In this document: positions 33,034-42,380 of the stretch, in pieces
Layout: the number at the start of each line of letters is the position of its first letter
Numbering within the stretch: the first letter of the stretch is position 1
Source of the DNA: GCA-2737725 sp965229355
GTDB taxonomy: Bacteria > Pseudomonadota > Alphaproteobacteria > Rhodospirillales > Rhodospirillaceae
NCBI GenBank assembly: GCA_965229355.1
Contig: OZ245869.1
Coordinates: 682,001 to 746,000 of the forward strand
Reading direction: 5' to 3'
Length of the DNA: 64,000 nt
Translations under genes and position numbers: made by a program
The notes under the pieces: generated by a model
Seen by the model: the letters and a program-made list of their open reading frames with translations, nothing else
Databases searched by the model: none
Told to the model about the DNA's origin: nothing

Positions 33034-34284
33034 TTAAACCTGCGTTCCCAGAATAGCTTTGGTGGCCGCCCCTTTGAGCGGGCCTTCTGACGGCGCATCC
33101 ACCATCGGGTCGCCCGTCTTTAGGCCCAACAGGTATTTACCTGACGGCGCCATCGAGTGATCCCAGTTCAGCTCGATGTGCGTCGAAACTGTACGGCAAT
33201 CACGGAACAAACGTTGCACCGGATTGCGCCCGCTTTGTGCCGTCACACCCATCATAGCAGATAAGCGCTCGACAGCAGACAAACACATATGTGCAGCGGT
33301 TGTGACTGTACGACGCGAACGCAAGATATCTTCACCGACGATATCTTCCCCCGCCTTGCCCCTCTCGTGCAAGAAGCGCACGTAATTCTCGAACACTTGG
33401 CCAGCAACATCGATCTCGGCCATCGATTCACCTAAGCGAATTTGCACGGGCACCTGATCAGCAATGCCTTCACCAAACAATTGGCCAATGCGCGATTTGG
33501 TTTGCGCACAATATTCCTTCAAACCGCCCAAGGCTGTGCCAAGCACAACGCCTGGGAACCAGCTTTTTTGGTAAAGCGCCGGACGCACTTTGTAGACATA
33601 GCTATCGTGAATTTTTGATCCTGGCGGGCTGCGACCCAACAAGTCATCGCGCTCGACCGCACGACGCGCCGGGATGAATTGATTTTTGACGTTGATGTGA
33701 TGGCTGCCGGTGCCACGTAAGCCTTCAGCATCCCAATTATTCTCAACCGTATATTCACCCGGCATCATCATGACGAAGTGCGAGAACAATTTATCCGCTT
33801 CGGTTTTTGCAACCACCATCGCGCCAGCGGCATGATTAATGCCCGACACAAAGCCCCAGCGGCCATTCAGAATAAAGCCGCCTTCGGTTGGCGTCAGCAA
33901 ACCACCGCCCGCAGACCCTGTTCCCAAAACAGGATCAGGATTGGAGCCAAAAAATTCTTCCTGAGCTTCACCCGGAAAGCGTGCTGCCCACATGATGTGA
34001 GAGAATACCAGCGACACGATCCAGCCAGTTGAACCGCAAGCCTGCGCCACTTCGCGCGATACGGCATAATGCGCGCCCCAATCCATTTCATAACCGCCGT
34101 ATTTGCGCGGCATATAGATTTTGTGTAGGCCCGCTTTCTTCAACGCCTCAACAGAAGACTTCGGCAAATCGCGTTTATCTTCGGCCTCGTTTGCATTGGC
34201 TTTCAGAAGCGGCACCAACTCGCGCGCAGCAACCACTAATTCATCAAGTGTTGGAATGTGCGAAGCTTGTTTTGCGGCGGCCAT
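33034..34284 (-). CDS. Class D flavin-dependent monooxygenase, paralogue
   Basis: The protein has 416 residues from ATG 34284; the frame continues to 34347 without a ribosome site. It has the acyl-CoA dehydrogenase fold of oxygenase components: KAGLHKIYMPRKYGGYEMDW and CGSTGWIVSLVFSH match the paralogue at 13861-15162. It would need reduced flavin from a separate reductase, absent here. It may hydroxylate a phenol, indole or steroid-like compound. It is next to a beta-lactamase-fold hydrolase on the same strand at 34378, but 93 bases apart, so cotranscription is uncertain. Confidence 0.78.
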   Translation of the reverse strand: MAAAKQASHIPTLDELVVAARELVPLLKANANEAEDKRDLPKSSVEALKKAGLHKIYMPRKYGGYEMDWGAHYAVSREVAQACGSTGWIVSLVFSHIMWAARFPGEAQEEFFGSNPDPVLGTGSAGGGLLTPTEGGFILNGRWGFVSGINHAAGAMVVAKTEADKLFSHFVMMMPGEYTVENNWDAEGLRGTGSHHINVKNQFIPARRAVERDDLLGRSPPGSKIHDSYVYKVRPALYQKSWFPGVVLGTALGGLKEYCAQTKSRIGQLFGEGIADQVPVQIRLGESMAEIDVAGQVFENYVRFLHERGKAGEDIVGEDILRSRRTVTTAAHMCLSAVERLSAMMGVTAQSGRNPVQRLFRDCRTVSTHIELNWDHSMAPSGKYLLGLKTGDPMVDAPSEGPLKGAATKAILGTQV

Positions 34285-34377
34285 CAGCAATCTCCGGGTC
34301 AACAGTATGCCCGGACGATGCAGGCGAACTGCCGCAATGGCTAACAACTCATGGTTCGAGTTGTAAAATAATGGGTG

Positions 34378-35628
34378 TTAGTTGGCAGGTGGCGTATCTG
34401 ACGGGGCAGATTGTGTACCAGATGTTGGTACTGGGCTTGTTTTCAAACCCTTAATCGCCGTGTTCACCAAGTACGTCACGTCAAACCCAGGCTTAATGGG
34501 TTGGCGTCCCAATGACGGCCCAATGCGCAACACCACCAGATCTTGTGAGGGCACCACCCATACATGCTGCTGGCCACGCCCCCACGTCAGGAATGTATCG
34601 CGCGCAAGATAAGGCCCTGATGCAATAGCACCCGTTGAGCCAGCACCTTCTGGGATCGGCGGATCGTCATAACCCAACCACGTTTGCAAACCATAATGGC
34701 GCGCGGTGGGCGAACGCTCCGTCATCTTGGCAATCCAATCGGCCGACACAACACGGTGCCCGTTCACTTCGCCCTTGCCTAAAAGCATCAGGCCGATGCG
34801 TGCCCAGTCCATCGCAGGCGCACCCAAACAGCACGACGTATACGCACGGCCACCAGGGCGATCCGTGTGCACAAAGGCGCGCTCACCGCCCATGGGTTGC
34901 CACAGCTTTTCAAGCAACACATCGGAATAGCGTTTTTTGAACACACGGGTCACGACCATACCCAACAGTTCAGAATTGAGATTGTTGTAGTGGTACTTGG
35001 TCCCCGGCGCCCACGTATCCATGGGTGTGCGCAAAATCACGTCGGCGGAATAGCCCGAATTCATCCACCTAATACCATCACTGAATGGATTAGGGCTGAA
35101 GCCAGGTTCGGTCAGGCCTGAACTCATGGTCATGAGCTGATACAGCGTGATCTGACCGCGCGGGTCATTCACCCATTCGTCGAGATACTTGCCAACCGGG
35201 TCATCAATTGAAGCAATCTTACCTTCGTCGATTGCAACACCAATCAACAATGCTTGCAGCGTTTTATGCATCGACTGTGATTGCGTGATTTTTTTGGGCG
35301 ACCAGAATTCCGGGTACCATTCATCTTGAATGACGCCCTTGTGAATTACGATCATCGCATAGGAATTGTACTCGCTGGCATAGGCCTCCATGGCCTTTAA
35401 TGCTTCATCGCTAATAGTGCGCGTTTCAGCCGTCGCCGCAGGCAACACGAAAGAACCATCACCTCTGATTTCTTCATCCGGCGTTAAGCGCTGATCGCTC
35501 GCGATATCCGAACCAGATGTGATGAAGTGATAATATCCGCGCCACAGCCATGGATCTTGCCAATACACAACATTGGCAATGACGACTAAGCCGACCACGA
35601 CAATGCCAAAGGCTTTTAAAATCCGCAT
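34378..35628 (-). CDS. Membrane-anchored serine hydrolase, beta-lactamase class C fold
   Basis: The protein has 416 residues. One hydrophobic segment (about residues 5-22) anchors it, with the domain outside. The catalytic S119-x2-K122 is in QSMHKTL, and the YxN motif is in KYHYNNLNSE. Such enzymes are penicillin-binding-protein-like esterases, peptidases or lactamases; the substrate is unknown. TEPGFSPNPFS-type loops are shared with the paralogue at 37794. The C-terminal tail is Ser/Thr/Pro-rich. It lies between the class D monooxygenase and a racemase-like gene on the same strand, in an operon-like run. Confidence 0.85.
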   Translation of the reverse strand: MRILKAFGIVVVGLVVIANVVYWQDPWLWRGYYHFITSGSDIASDQRLTPDEEIRGDGSFVLPAATAETRTISDEALKAMEAYASEYNSYAMIVIHKGVIQDEWYPEFWSPKKITQSQSMHKTLQALLIGVAIDEGKIASIDDPVGKYLDEWVNDPRGQITLYQLMTMSSGLTEPGFSPNPFSDGIRWMNSGYSADVILRTPMDTWAPGTKYHYNNLNSELLGMVVTRVFKKRYSDVLLEKLWQPMGGERAFVHTDRPGGRAYTSCCLGAPAMDWARIGLMLLGKGEVNGHRVVSADWIAKMTERSPTARHYGLQTWLGYDDPPIPEGAGSTGAIASGPYLARDTFLTWGRGQQHVWVVPSQDLVVLRIGPSLGRQPIKPGFDVTYLVNTAIKGLKTSPVPTSGTQSAPSDTPPAN

Positions 35629-35653
35629 CTTTGAAACTCCTCCCCCCAGGGTA

Positions 35654-36427
35654 TCAGAGAAGCTTCAGCCGATCCTGCCAGCCATTCAAGAGCTTATGAG
35701 GGCCTGTGGCCCACTGTTGGAGGCCCAAAGCACTGCACAGGGACCAACCTAAGCAGAGATTGGTCGAAAGGGCAGGTAAACCGGTCTGTTTCTCAGCTTC
35801 AATAATAGCGCGCAAACTCGGCATACCACTGCCCGTAAACAATACGCACTCTGCACCTTTGATATCCATGCGCGGCAAAGCTGCGATGGCATCAGCGCTG
35901 GTAAGTTCATAAATAGAGCGCGTATCGGTGCTGGATGCCGTTTCAATTTGCAGAATTGAGGTGATCGTAAATCCTGCTTGCTCGTAATATGTTTTGCAGG
36001 CGTCCAACGTCCATTTCGGATAGGGCGCACCAATGGCAATGTGTTTAATCCCTAAGTGCTTCAGAGCAGCAATAATAGCTTTTGCGCCCGTGATGATAGG
36101 ATAGCCCCGTTTTTTTGCGTGTGCTGCAAACTCGCGCTCTTCACGCTCATGACCGATCATGTAGGACGAAGCCGTGCAGGCGAACGCCAACACATCTGGC
36201 TTTAACGTGTCGTAGCATTGCAGCGTCTGATCAAAGTTATCGACGTAAGCCAGCATGCGATCTTTCGCATCGGGACATTGGCTCGTCAGGCGCGACACCA
36301 CCATCGACACACCGGGCGGTAGGCACGCCCCAATTTCCGGTTCAACCGTGGGATTGGCCTGCGGCGGCGCAACTCCAACGCGGCCTCTTGCCCCATAATC
36401 GCGTGATCCATAATCGCGTGTCGACAT
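35654..36427 (-). CDS. Asp/Glu racemase superfamily protein, arylmalonate decarboxylase/maleate isomerase-like
   Basis: The protein has 257 residues with the two-domain alpha/beta fold. VGVAPPQANPTVEPEI at the N-terminus is the clearest signature. The first catalytic cysteine is present as C84 (FACTASS). At the second site, where family members have Cys, this protein reads FTGSGMPS with Gly and Ser. Racemases and maleate isomerase need both; arylmalonate decarboxylase needs only the second. Keeping only the first would be unusual. The first 12 residues contain a tandem RDYG repeat caused by a 15-base duplication. ATG 36427 is the start; an alternative internal start would remove that repeat. 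Confidence 0.75.
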   Translation of the reverse strand: MSTRDYGSRDYGARGRVGVAPPQANPTVEPEIGACLPPGVSMVVSRLTSQCPDAKDRMLAYVDNFDQTLQCYDTLKPDVLAFACTASSYMIGHEREEREFAAHAKKRGYPIITGAKAIIAALKHLGIKHIAIGAPYPKWTLDACKTYYEQAGFTITSILQIETASSTDTRSIYELTSADAIAALPRMDIKGAECVLFTGSGMPSLRAIIEAEKQTGLPALSTNLCLGWSLCSALGLQQWATGPHKLLNGWQDRLKLL

Positions 36428-36572
36428 TCCAATTTCCTTTAGTCACCGTGCTTCATATGTCAGGCATCGTCCGCCGCGTGGTCAACACCAAAGGCATCAG
36501 CGCGTTCGCGCAATGAGCCACCTACAGTCCGCGCGGCTGCAGCGATCTTGGGGATGCTGCGTATTGAAAGAC

Positions 36573-36591
36573 TGGCGCATTTTGTGCGCCA
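36573..36591 (+). promoter_or_regulatory. Hairpin next to the ribosome site of an MFS gene
   Basis: TGGCGCA (36573-36579) pairs with TGCGCCA (36585-36591) around a five-base loop, just before the AGGGGA ribosome site at 36593-36598 and ATG 36604. It could affect initiation or mark the end of a leader transcript. Confidence 0.35.
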
Positions 36592-36603
36592 CAGGGGACT
36601 TTT

Positions 36604-37797
36604 ATGAAAATTCTGTTTTTTGTGATTTTGCTCGACCTGATGGGCATCGGGGTTATGAACCCGATCTTCCCGTTCATCGCCACGCGCATGGGCATCGAGC
36701 CCAGCATGGTGACGATGATCTTGGCGATCTATCCCATCGCATCATTCATCGCGGCTCCGGTTTGGGGCCGCCTCAGTGATCGTTTGGGCCGTCGCCCGAT
36801 CCTGATGATCAGCCAAGCGGGCGCTGTTGCCGCATTCATCATGCTCGGATTTGCTGACAACGTTTGGATGCTGATCGCATCGCGCTTCATCGGCGGCATC
36901 TGCGCCGGCAACATTGGTGCCGCGTATGCTTACATTTCAGACGTCACAACCAACGAGAACCGCGCCAAAGGCATGGCGATGATCGGTGGCGCATTGTCGT
37001 TGGGCTTCATCATTGGCCCCATGATTGGCGGCTTGTTAGCGGGTGGCGATAAAGAAACAGCAAACCTGACCTTGGTTGCGTTCTTCTGCGCCGTCACAAA
37101 CTTCATCGCACTTCTCAGCACCATCTTCCTGCTGCCGGAATCGTTGAAGCCAGAAATTCGCGAGAAGCTCAAAAACCGTCCGCATGTATCGCGTTGGGTA
37201 CAATTCAAGAAGATCGCTGAACGTGGCGGCCTGCTGATGCTGTTCTTAGCCGCCTTTGCGTTTGGGACTGGCGGCAGCGTGTTTGAAACAACATTCCCAT
37301 TGTGGGGTGCTGCAGCCATGGACTTCGGTCCGCGTGATGTTGGCTTGGCGCTGTCATTCGCTGCTGTGGTGATGGTGATCATGCAGCTGGTCGTGATGCA
37401 GTCGAAGTGGGGCAGCGGACTCTTAAAGAAGTTCGGTGAGCTGCCAGTGATCACTGTGGCTTGCGTTGTTTACGGCGCAGGTTTGCTAATTGTTTCGACC
37501 TCTGAAACGTGGACGCAGCTTCTGGTCGCACAAGCGATGCTCCCCATCGGCCTGGCCTTGTTTAACCCGAACCTGACCAGCTTGGTGTCTAAGCAAGCTG
37601 CGGATACGGAACGCGGCATGGTGATGGGTTTCTATGCCTCATGGGGCAGCTTAGCGCGCGGTGCAGGGCCGCTGTTCTCGGGCTCGCTGCTGCAAATGAA
37701 CCTGCACTATCCATTCTATTACGGCATTGCCGCAATGGCTGTGACAGTGCTGCTCATTTACATTGTGCGCGCTCAGCAACCAAAGCAGGCCGCTTAG
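36604..37797 (+). CDS. MFS transporter, DHA1 / TetA-like
   Basis: The protein has 397 residues and twelve helices. The N-terminal DLMGIGVMNPIFPFIA and motif A GRLSDRLGRRPIL are typical of the DHA1 drug:H+ antiporter branch that includes TetA, and the central loop is hydrophilic and short. It is therefore probably an exporter of a small organic compound or drug. ATG 36604 has a strong AGGGGA. The 3' end overlaps the stop of the convergent serine hydrolase by four bases. Confidence 0.85.
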   Translation: MKILFFVILLDLMGIGVMNPIFPFIATRMGIEPSMVTMILAIYPIASFIAAPVWGRLSDRLGRRPILMISQAGAVAAFIMLGFADNVWMLIASRFIGGICAGNIGAAYAYISDVTTNENRAKGMAMIGGALSLGFIIGPMIGGLLAGGDKETANLTLVAFFCAVTNFIALLSTIFLLPESLKPEIREKLKNRPHVSRWVQFKKIAERGGLLMLFLAAFAFGTGGSVFETTFPLWGAAAMDFGPRDVGLALSFAAVVMVIMQLVVMQSKWGSGLLKKFGELPVITVACVVYGAGLLIVSTSETWTQLLVAQAMLPIGLALFNPNLTSLVSKQAADTERGMVMGFYASWGSLARGAGPLFSGSLLQMNLHYPFYYGIAAMAVTVLLIYIVRAQQPKQAA

Positions 37798-38960
37798 TTC
37801 TTTATCCCTGCGATAATCGGGTTGATGACCTTTGCATCATCCCAGGCGAAATTGATTTTGCCGACGCGGACGATGGTGAGATTCTGTGATGGAATCCACA
37901 TCGTCCGCTGGCCGCCCCGGCCCTCAAAATAACGCACATCACTTACCGCAAACGGCTCCGACGTTTTTGTCGGCTGCGCGCGACCGCCAGAATTTTTACG
38001 GGGCTCGGGTTGGCCCAGATATGTGTTGAAGCCGAATTTCGGATTGAGTGCGATGGGCGTGGTCATTTCCGTAATCCAGCTTTCCGAAACAACCTGCTGA
38101 TCACCCACACGACCACGGTCCAGCATCAATTGTGCAATGCGCAGCCACGACCGCGGGGTTGTTTGGAAACAGCAGACAACGCGCGTTTGACCACCAGGCA
38201 CATCTAATCTCACTTGTGCAGCACCATTCCCCAATTGCGGCCACAAAAACGACTTCAAAATATCGGGATATGACTTACCAGTCGCACGCGTCAGAACAGC
38301 ATGCAGTACTTGTGCATTCACATGGTTGAATAAGAACTTTTCATCCGGCTGATTCTGCTGCGGCACACCGAGCGCGATGCCATCTGGATCGTCAGCAATG
38401 AACAGACGATACGCCCCAGACCATGGCCGCTCTGAGAATTCAGGTTCTGCCAACCCACTGGTATTTGAAAGAAGCTGACGAATGGTGATGTTTGCACGGG
38501 CGTCGTTCTTCCACTCCGGCAAGTATGTCGCTGCAGGGGCATCAATTGTCGGAATCAGCTGATGATCAATCGCCGTGCCAAAAGCCAGACTGAGCAAACC
38601 TTTGTGCATCGACTGCGAATCAAACAATGAATCTGGACCAAAGCCATCTTTGTAATACTCGGCTTCAATCTTGCCATTCCGCGCGACGATAAACGCATAA
38701 CTGTCAAGGCTACGTGCATATTCGGTGACTTGGGCAAGTGCCGCAGGATCAATGGTGCGCTCTGCGTCTGTAGCAACAGGGATATCGCGCCCCGGACCTT
38801 CACCAATACGCGCCTTGGGCTCGTACCAGTCGAAATCATAAATAATGGTTTCGTCGGTCGGGCTTTGAAAGTGCCGCACCCAGAAGCGCCAGTCATATGC
38901 AAAGTAAGCCGCAGCAATAACCACCGCAGCCCCTGCCCACATCATGAAATGCTTTCGCAC
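37794..38960 (-). CDS. Membrane-anchored beta-lactamase-fold protein with altered YxN motif
   Basis: The protein has 388 residues from GTG 38960, which follows GAGAGG at nine bases; the frame runs to 39056 with no ribosome site. A hydrophobic anchor lies near residues 6-22. The SxxK motif is kept (QSMHKGL). At the second motif, where the paralogue at 34378 has YNN, this protein reads FNH (in KFLFNHVNAQ), removing the catalytic Tyr and Asn. It may be a non-catalytic receptor-like protein or use another residue. The two paralogues share the anchor plus hydrolase layout. Confidence 0.75.
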   Translation of the reverse strand: MRKHFMMWAGAAVVIAAAYFAYDWRFWVRHFQSPTDETIIYDFDWYEPKARIGEGPGRDIPVATDAERTIDPAALAQVTEYARSLDSYAFIVARNGKIEAEYYKDGFGPDSLFDSQSMHKGLLSLAFGTAIDHQLIPTIDAPAATYLPEWKNDARANITIRQLLSNTSGLAEPEFSERPWSGAYRLFIADDPDGIALGVPQQNQPDEKFLFNHVNAQVLHAVLTRATGKSYPDILKSFLWPQLGNGAAQVRLDVPGGQTRVVCCFQTTPRSWLRIAQLMLDRGRVGDQQVVSESWITEMTTPIALNPKFGFNTYLGQPEPRKNSGGRAQPTKTSEPFAVSDVRYFEGRGGQRTMWIPSQNLTIVRVGKINFAWDDAKVINPIIAGIKN

Positions 38961-39076
38961 GGTCACAATCCTCTCATCGTCTTTCCCGTGTAAAACGCTA
39001 CCATAATTATGGCCGGGGCCTAGGAAGATCCGAAAAGTTTGATCATACTCCGGCACAGATGGGGGACACGCAAATC

Positions 39077-40228
39077 ATGAGCCGCTTAACCATAACGATT
39101 GGCGCCAGTGTTATTGTCATACTGATGGCAGCCTACTGGCTATATCCACGCATGATGGCTGTGCCCCGTATGGGCCCGCCGGAAAAATCTTTCGACGGTT
39201 ACGCTCGCCCCACGCCGCCGAACTATGCTGACCCTGCAGCATGGGCTGCGCTGCCCGGCGCAGATCACAAAGACTCTGCCGATCTTGTTCCTGAAGGTGA
39301 AACTGTTGGCGACCGCCAAGATATGGCGGCAGTGGATGTGTTCTATCTGCACCCCACAACATTCCGTGGCAATTATAATTGGAACCAGGAACTGAACGAC
39401 GCAGAAACAAACCAATGGACTGACGACAGCGTGATTGCGCGCCAAGCCGCTATTTTCAATGGTTGCTGCCGCGTCTATGCCCCACGTTATCGCCAAGCCA
39501 CAGCAGCCGCTGTTGGTGCGACAGATGATAGCGGCGATAAAGCCCGCGTCGTTGCCTATGAAGATATCAAGGCTGCTTTTCAGTACTACTTGGATCACTT
39601 CAACGATGGGCGCCCGTTTATTCTTGCGGGCCACAGCCAAGGTACGTTCTTAATTCAACGCTTATTAGAGGAAGTTATTGATGCCTCGCCTGTGCGTCCG
39701 CAATTGGTTGCGGTTTATGGCATAGGTATTAGTTTCCCCACTGGCACATTCGGCAGCCAATACAAGACCATCACAGCGTGCACGAAGCCTGATCAAACCG
39801 GCTGCGTCGTCTCATGGCTGACGTTCGGCCGTGACGGCGACGGCGTTGCAGCCACCGCCCGATATGCGGATCGTTATGAAGCCCGTTTTAAAACCCGCGA
39901 AGGCTCAGACACGCTGTGCATCAATCCCCTCACGTTCGATATTGATCAGCCAGATGCACCCGCAAGCGCGAACCTGGGAGCCCTACCTGGCAAAGCAGGC
40001 CCTGGCCCGTTGCCACGCTTACAGCCTGGCGTTCTCGGCGCGACATGCAAAGACGGTGCACTTTACGTCGATATGCCCACACCGAAGGATTTCAGCTTAC
40101 TGGTCCTGCCAGGCCAAAATCTGCACTTCCATGATATGGATTTGTTTTTCAAGAACATCCGCGATAATGCCATCTTACGATCAGAAGCGTTCTTGAAGGC
40201 ACGCGGCAATGCGGCAGGCAGCTACTAG
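39077..40228 (+). CDS. DUF3089 alpha/beta-hydrolase-like secreted or membrane-anchored protein
   Basis: The protein has 383 residues from ATG 39077, ten bases after GGGGGA; ATG 39059 is possible. A single N-terminal hydrophobic segment (TITIGASVIVILMAAYW) exports or anchors it. The rest matches DUF3089: YLHPTTFRGNYNWNQ, FNGCCRVYAPRYRQAT and the nucleophile elbow FILAGHSQGTF. The catalytic Ser is in GHSQG. A lipase- or esterase-like activity in the periplasm is the best guess. The next gene overlaps its last 20 bases, so they share one transcript. Confidence 0.75.
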   Translation: MSRLTITIGASVIVILMAAYWLYPRMMAVPRMGPPEKSFDGYARPTPPNYADPAAWAALPGADHKDSADLVPEGETVGDRQDMAAVDVFYLHPTTFRGNYNWNQELNDAETNQWTDDSVIARQAAIFNGCCRVYAPRYRQATAAAVGATDDSGDKARVVAYEDIKAAFQYYLDHFNDGRPFILAGHSQGTFLIQRLLEEVIDASPVRPQLVAVYGIGISFPTGTFGSQYKTITACTKPDQTGCVVSWLTFGRDGDGVAATARYADRYEARFKTREGSDTLCINPLTFDIDQPDAPASANLGALPGKAGPGPLPRLQPGVLGATCKDGALYVDMPTPKDFSLLVLPGQNLHFHDMDLFFKNIRDNAILRSEAFLKARGNAAGSY

Positions 40229-41330
40229 CGTTATTCTCATCACCGCACTTTGGGCGACGCAAGCATCAGCGCAATGCGTCGCCCCCATTGCGGAAGTGCA
40301 GAAAAAAATTACGGCAGCATCTGTTCAGCTTAAGAAAATTTCAGATGCCACTGTTGCAGCTGAAGCAAAGAAACAAAAAGCGTCGTTAAATATCTCTGAA
40401 GCTACGCAGCAATTGGTAGATACGCCGACGGCATCGCATCGCGCTCTCACCAAACTCCGCGCATCACAATCGGCATATGATGAAGCGAGACAAGAAGCGC
40501 AGAATCTGCTTATTGCACGGCTTGAAACAGAACGTGCATTACGCGGCGCCAATCAGGCTTTAAATGAGGCGATCGAAAATTACAGCACTCAAGGCGAAGC
40601 GCTCATTTCCGCCGTCGAACGTGCACGCCGCGGCCAAGTGACTCCGTCCCTCACCGATCCACTGGCTTGCGAGCAAGGCGATTGCGAGCGTATTAAAAAA
40701 ACAGAGCACGCAGCTATGATCACAATGGGCGCAATAGCCGATACTGTCGATCCCTCAACATGGCCCCCTCAAGACCGCACGTGCGATTTCACAATTCTAA
40801 GTCCTGACATTGCAAAACAAGTGATTTGGCGCGGCCTTGCCACAACTCAGCTTAAACTTCAGTTTAGCGCGCAAGATGCCGATGCAGCGTTACGCAACAC
40901 GCAACGCGCTTTAGATGACGCTACAAAAACACGAGACACAGAACTCGCGGCAATGCTTGAGAGCAGCGACGCCGATTTTTTGCAGATTGCCGCAAAAGAC
41001 TTGGTGGAGCGTAACGCTTCTTTACCGCCCCTCCTAAGTGCGCGTGATGGAGCAAAAATGGGCGCCATGATGGCGCGTGCCAAAGCATCAGAAGCGACAG
41101 AAACATCGCAGCGCCAGTTGGATTATTGGGCTGATATTGGTCGGGCAGTGGTGATCGCAAGCGTACAAATTGAGCGAAACGCGATCAAACCACGTAACAC
41201 CTTAGAGGCTGCGGCTCTTGCGGTTATGGGTGCAGACCCAGCTAGCAAAGCGAAAGCTTGCCTGCTCAAAACCACGGCCGCGCGGATGCCGGCGTTGGTT
41301 TTCGCGCCCATACCAACGCCGCAGTGCTAA
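40209..41330 (+). CDS. Secreted coiled-coil protein of unknown function
   Basis: The protein has 373 residues from ATG 40209, starting within the previous gene in another frame. A Sec signal ends near ALWATQASAQ. The rest is Ala/Gln/Lys/Glu-rich with long predicted helices: heptad-like segments around 30-130 and 220-310 suggest coiled coils. Cys residues are sparse (one near the signal, a C-EQGDC pair near 170, C-x-F and two at the C-terminus) and could make disulfides. There is no known domain. The tight overlap with the DUF3089 gene suggests the two products act together in the periplasm. Confidence 0.7.
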   Translation: MRQAATSVILITALWATQASAQCVAPIAEVQKKITAASVQLKKISDATVAAEAKKQKASLNISEATQQLVDTPTASHRALTKLRASQSAYDEARQEAQNLLIARLETERALRGANQALNEAIENYSTQGEALISAVERARRGQVTPSLTDPLACEQGDCERIKKTEHAAMITMGAIADTVDPSTWPPQDRTCDFTILSPDIAKQVIWRGLATTQLKLQFSAQDADAALRNTQRALDDATKTRDTELAAMLESSDADFLQIAAKDLVERNASLPPLLSARDGAKMGAMMARAKASEATETSQRQLDYWADIGRAVVIASVQIERNAIKPRNTLEAAALAVMGADPASKAKACLLKTTAARMPALVFAPIPTPQC

Positions 41331-41388
41331 GACATAGCCAACCAAAGCCCGGCCTACGCGCGGGAATGCATTCTTGTGCATCTCAAGT

Positions 41389-42231
41389 TTATGCATTGTA
41401 GAAATCCTGCATCGCTTTCACGCGCCCAGCCAAACCTTGCGCACGTGTGATCAAAACCTTCTTCGCGCCGGGAACAAGCTTGGCGGCATTATCTAAATAC
41501 GCATGCAGCGGATCTGGCTCAGACGCCATAAACAGCAACGGCGTATTTTTAACTAACGCCAACCGCCCTTTTGTATCGTGGCGAAATACAGCGCGATAGC
41601 CATTGTGATAGGTCGTTAGCGCCTTCAGCACCTCGGTTACCGAACGATGCAGCAGATCGGCCGGAGGCACAGGATTATTGAGCTTGTAGGCAGGTTCGCG
41701 CAAAAAATATGGGAAGTGCAGCGATTGATCGCGCACGAAATTCCACGCCCACACAAGATGACGACCGAATTCATCTGGCACAACTTCCGGCGCGTAATTG
41801 GCCAACATGTTCTTTTTTAGATCGTCGGGAAAAATGCCAATGCCATCAAAGATCACTTTGCGGAAACGATCTGGCCGGGTCAGCAGCAACTCTACCCCGA
41901 TATGCGCGCCGGTATGCGTGCCGAAATAATCCACCTTATCGATTTTCAACGCATCCATCACTCGCAACACGCTATCTGCATAGTATGTGAGGTCAGGATC
42001 TTTCACAGAGGGCCCAACAGAATCGCCATTGCCCAATGTATCGGGCGCCACAACAAAACGATCACGGCCTAATTCAGCAATCAGCGGCGCAATTCCTGCA
42101 GACGAACCAGGACCCGCATGGACCATATACAGCGGCAACGCGTCAGCTTTGCGTTCACCGGCATGCCGGTAATGCACCAAGCCTTCTTGAATACGAATAA
42201 ATGCGCGGTCTACGTCTGGCGTAGTCGCCAT
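41389..42231 (-). CDS. Alpha/beta-hydrolase-fold protein with His at the nucleophile position
   Basis: The protein has 280 residues from ATG 42231, the frame to 42300 having no ribosome site. The fold is clear: YMVHAGPGSS for the oxyanion strand, PDTLGNGDS, then the elbow GTHTG (residues 104-108), where canonical enzymes have GxSxG. At the C-terminus, where the catalytic His normally lies, it reads RAQGLAGRV. Both Ser and His are thus absent, so classical ester hydrolysis is doubtful; a binding role, a lyase-type or non-hydrolytic activity is possible. It is divergent from a protein with the same elbow at 42381. Confidence 0.8.
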   Translation of the reverse strand: MATTPDVDRAFIRIQEGLVHYRHAGERKADALPLYMVHAGPGSSAGIAPLIAELGRDRFVVAPDTLGNGDSVGPSVKDPDLTYYADSVLRVMDALKIDKVDYFGTHTGAHIGVELLLTRPDRFRKVIFDGIGIFPDDLKKNMLANYAPEVVPDEFGRHLVWAWNFVRDQSLHFPYFLREPAYKLNNPVPPADLLHRSVTEVLKALTTYHNGYRAVFRHDTKGRLALVKNTPLLFMASEPDPLHAYLDNAAKLVPGAKKVLITRAQGLAGRVKAMQDFYNA

Positions 42232-42380
42232 AATTGTGCCCCCGACAATTGCGCGCGAACCATAGAAAACCGCACCCCGCGATGTTACGCAATTTTCCAA
42301 AGCGCTCGCATTCTGGACAATGTAAAATCCGTTGCGAATCGCCTACCCTAAAAAGGCGAAATACCGGGGACTTTGAACAT

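Noticed and set aside
36115..36516. Forward frame of 133 codons upstream of the MFS gene at 36604
   Set aside because: Antisense to the racemase-like gene, with no ribosome site.
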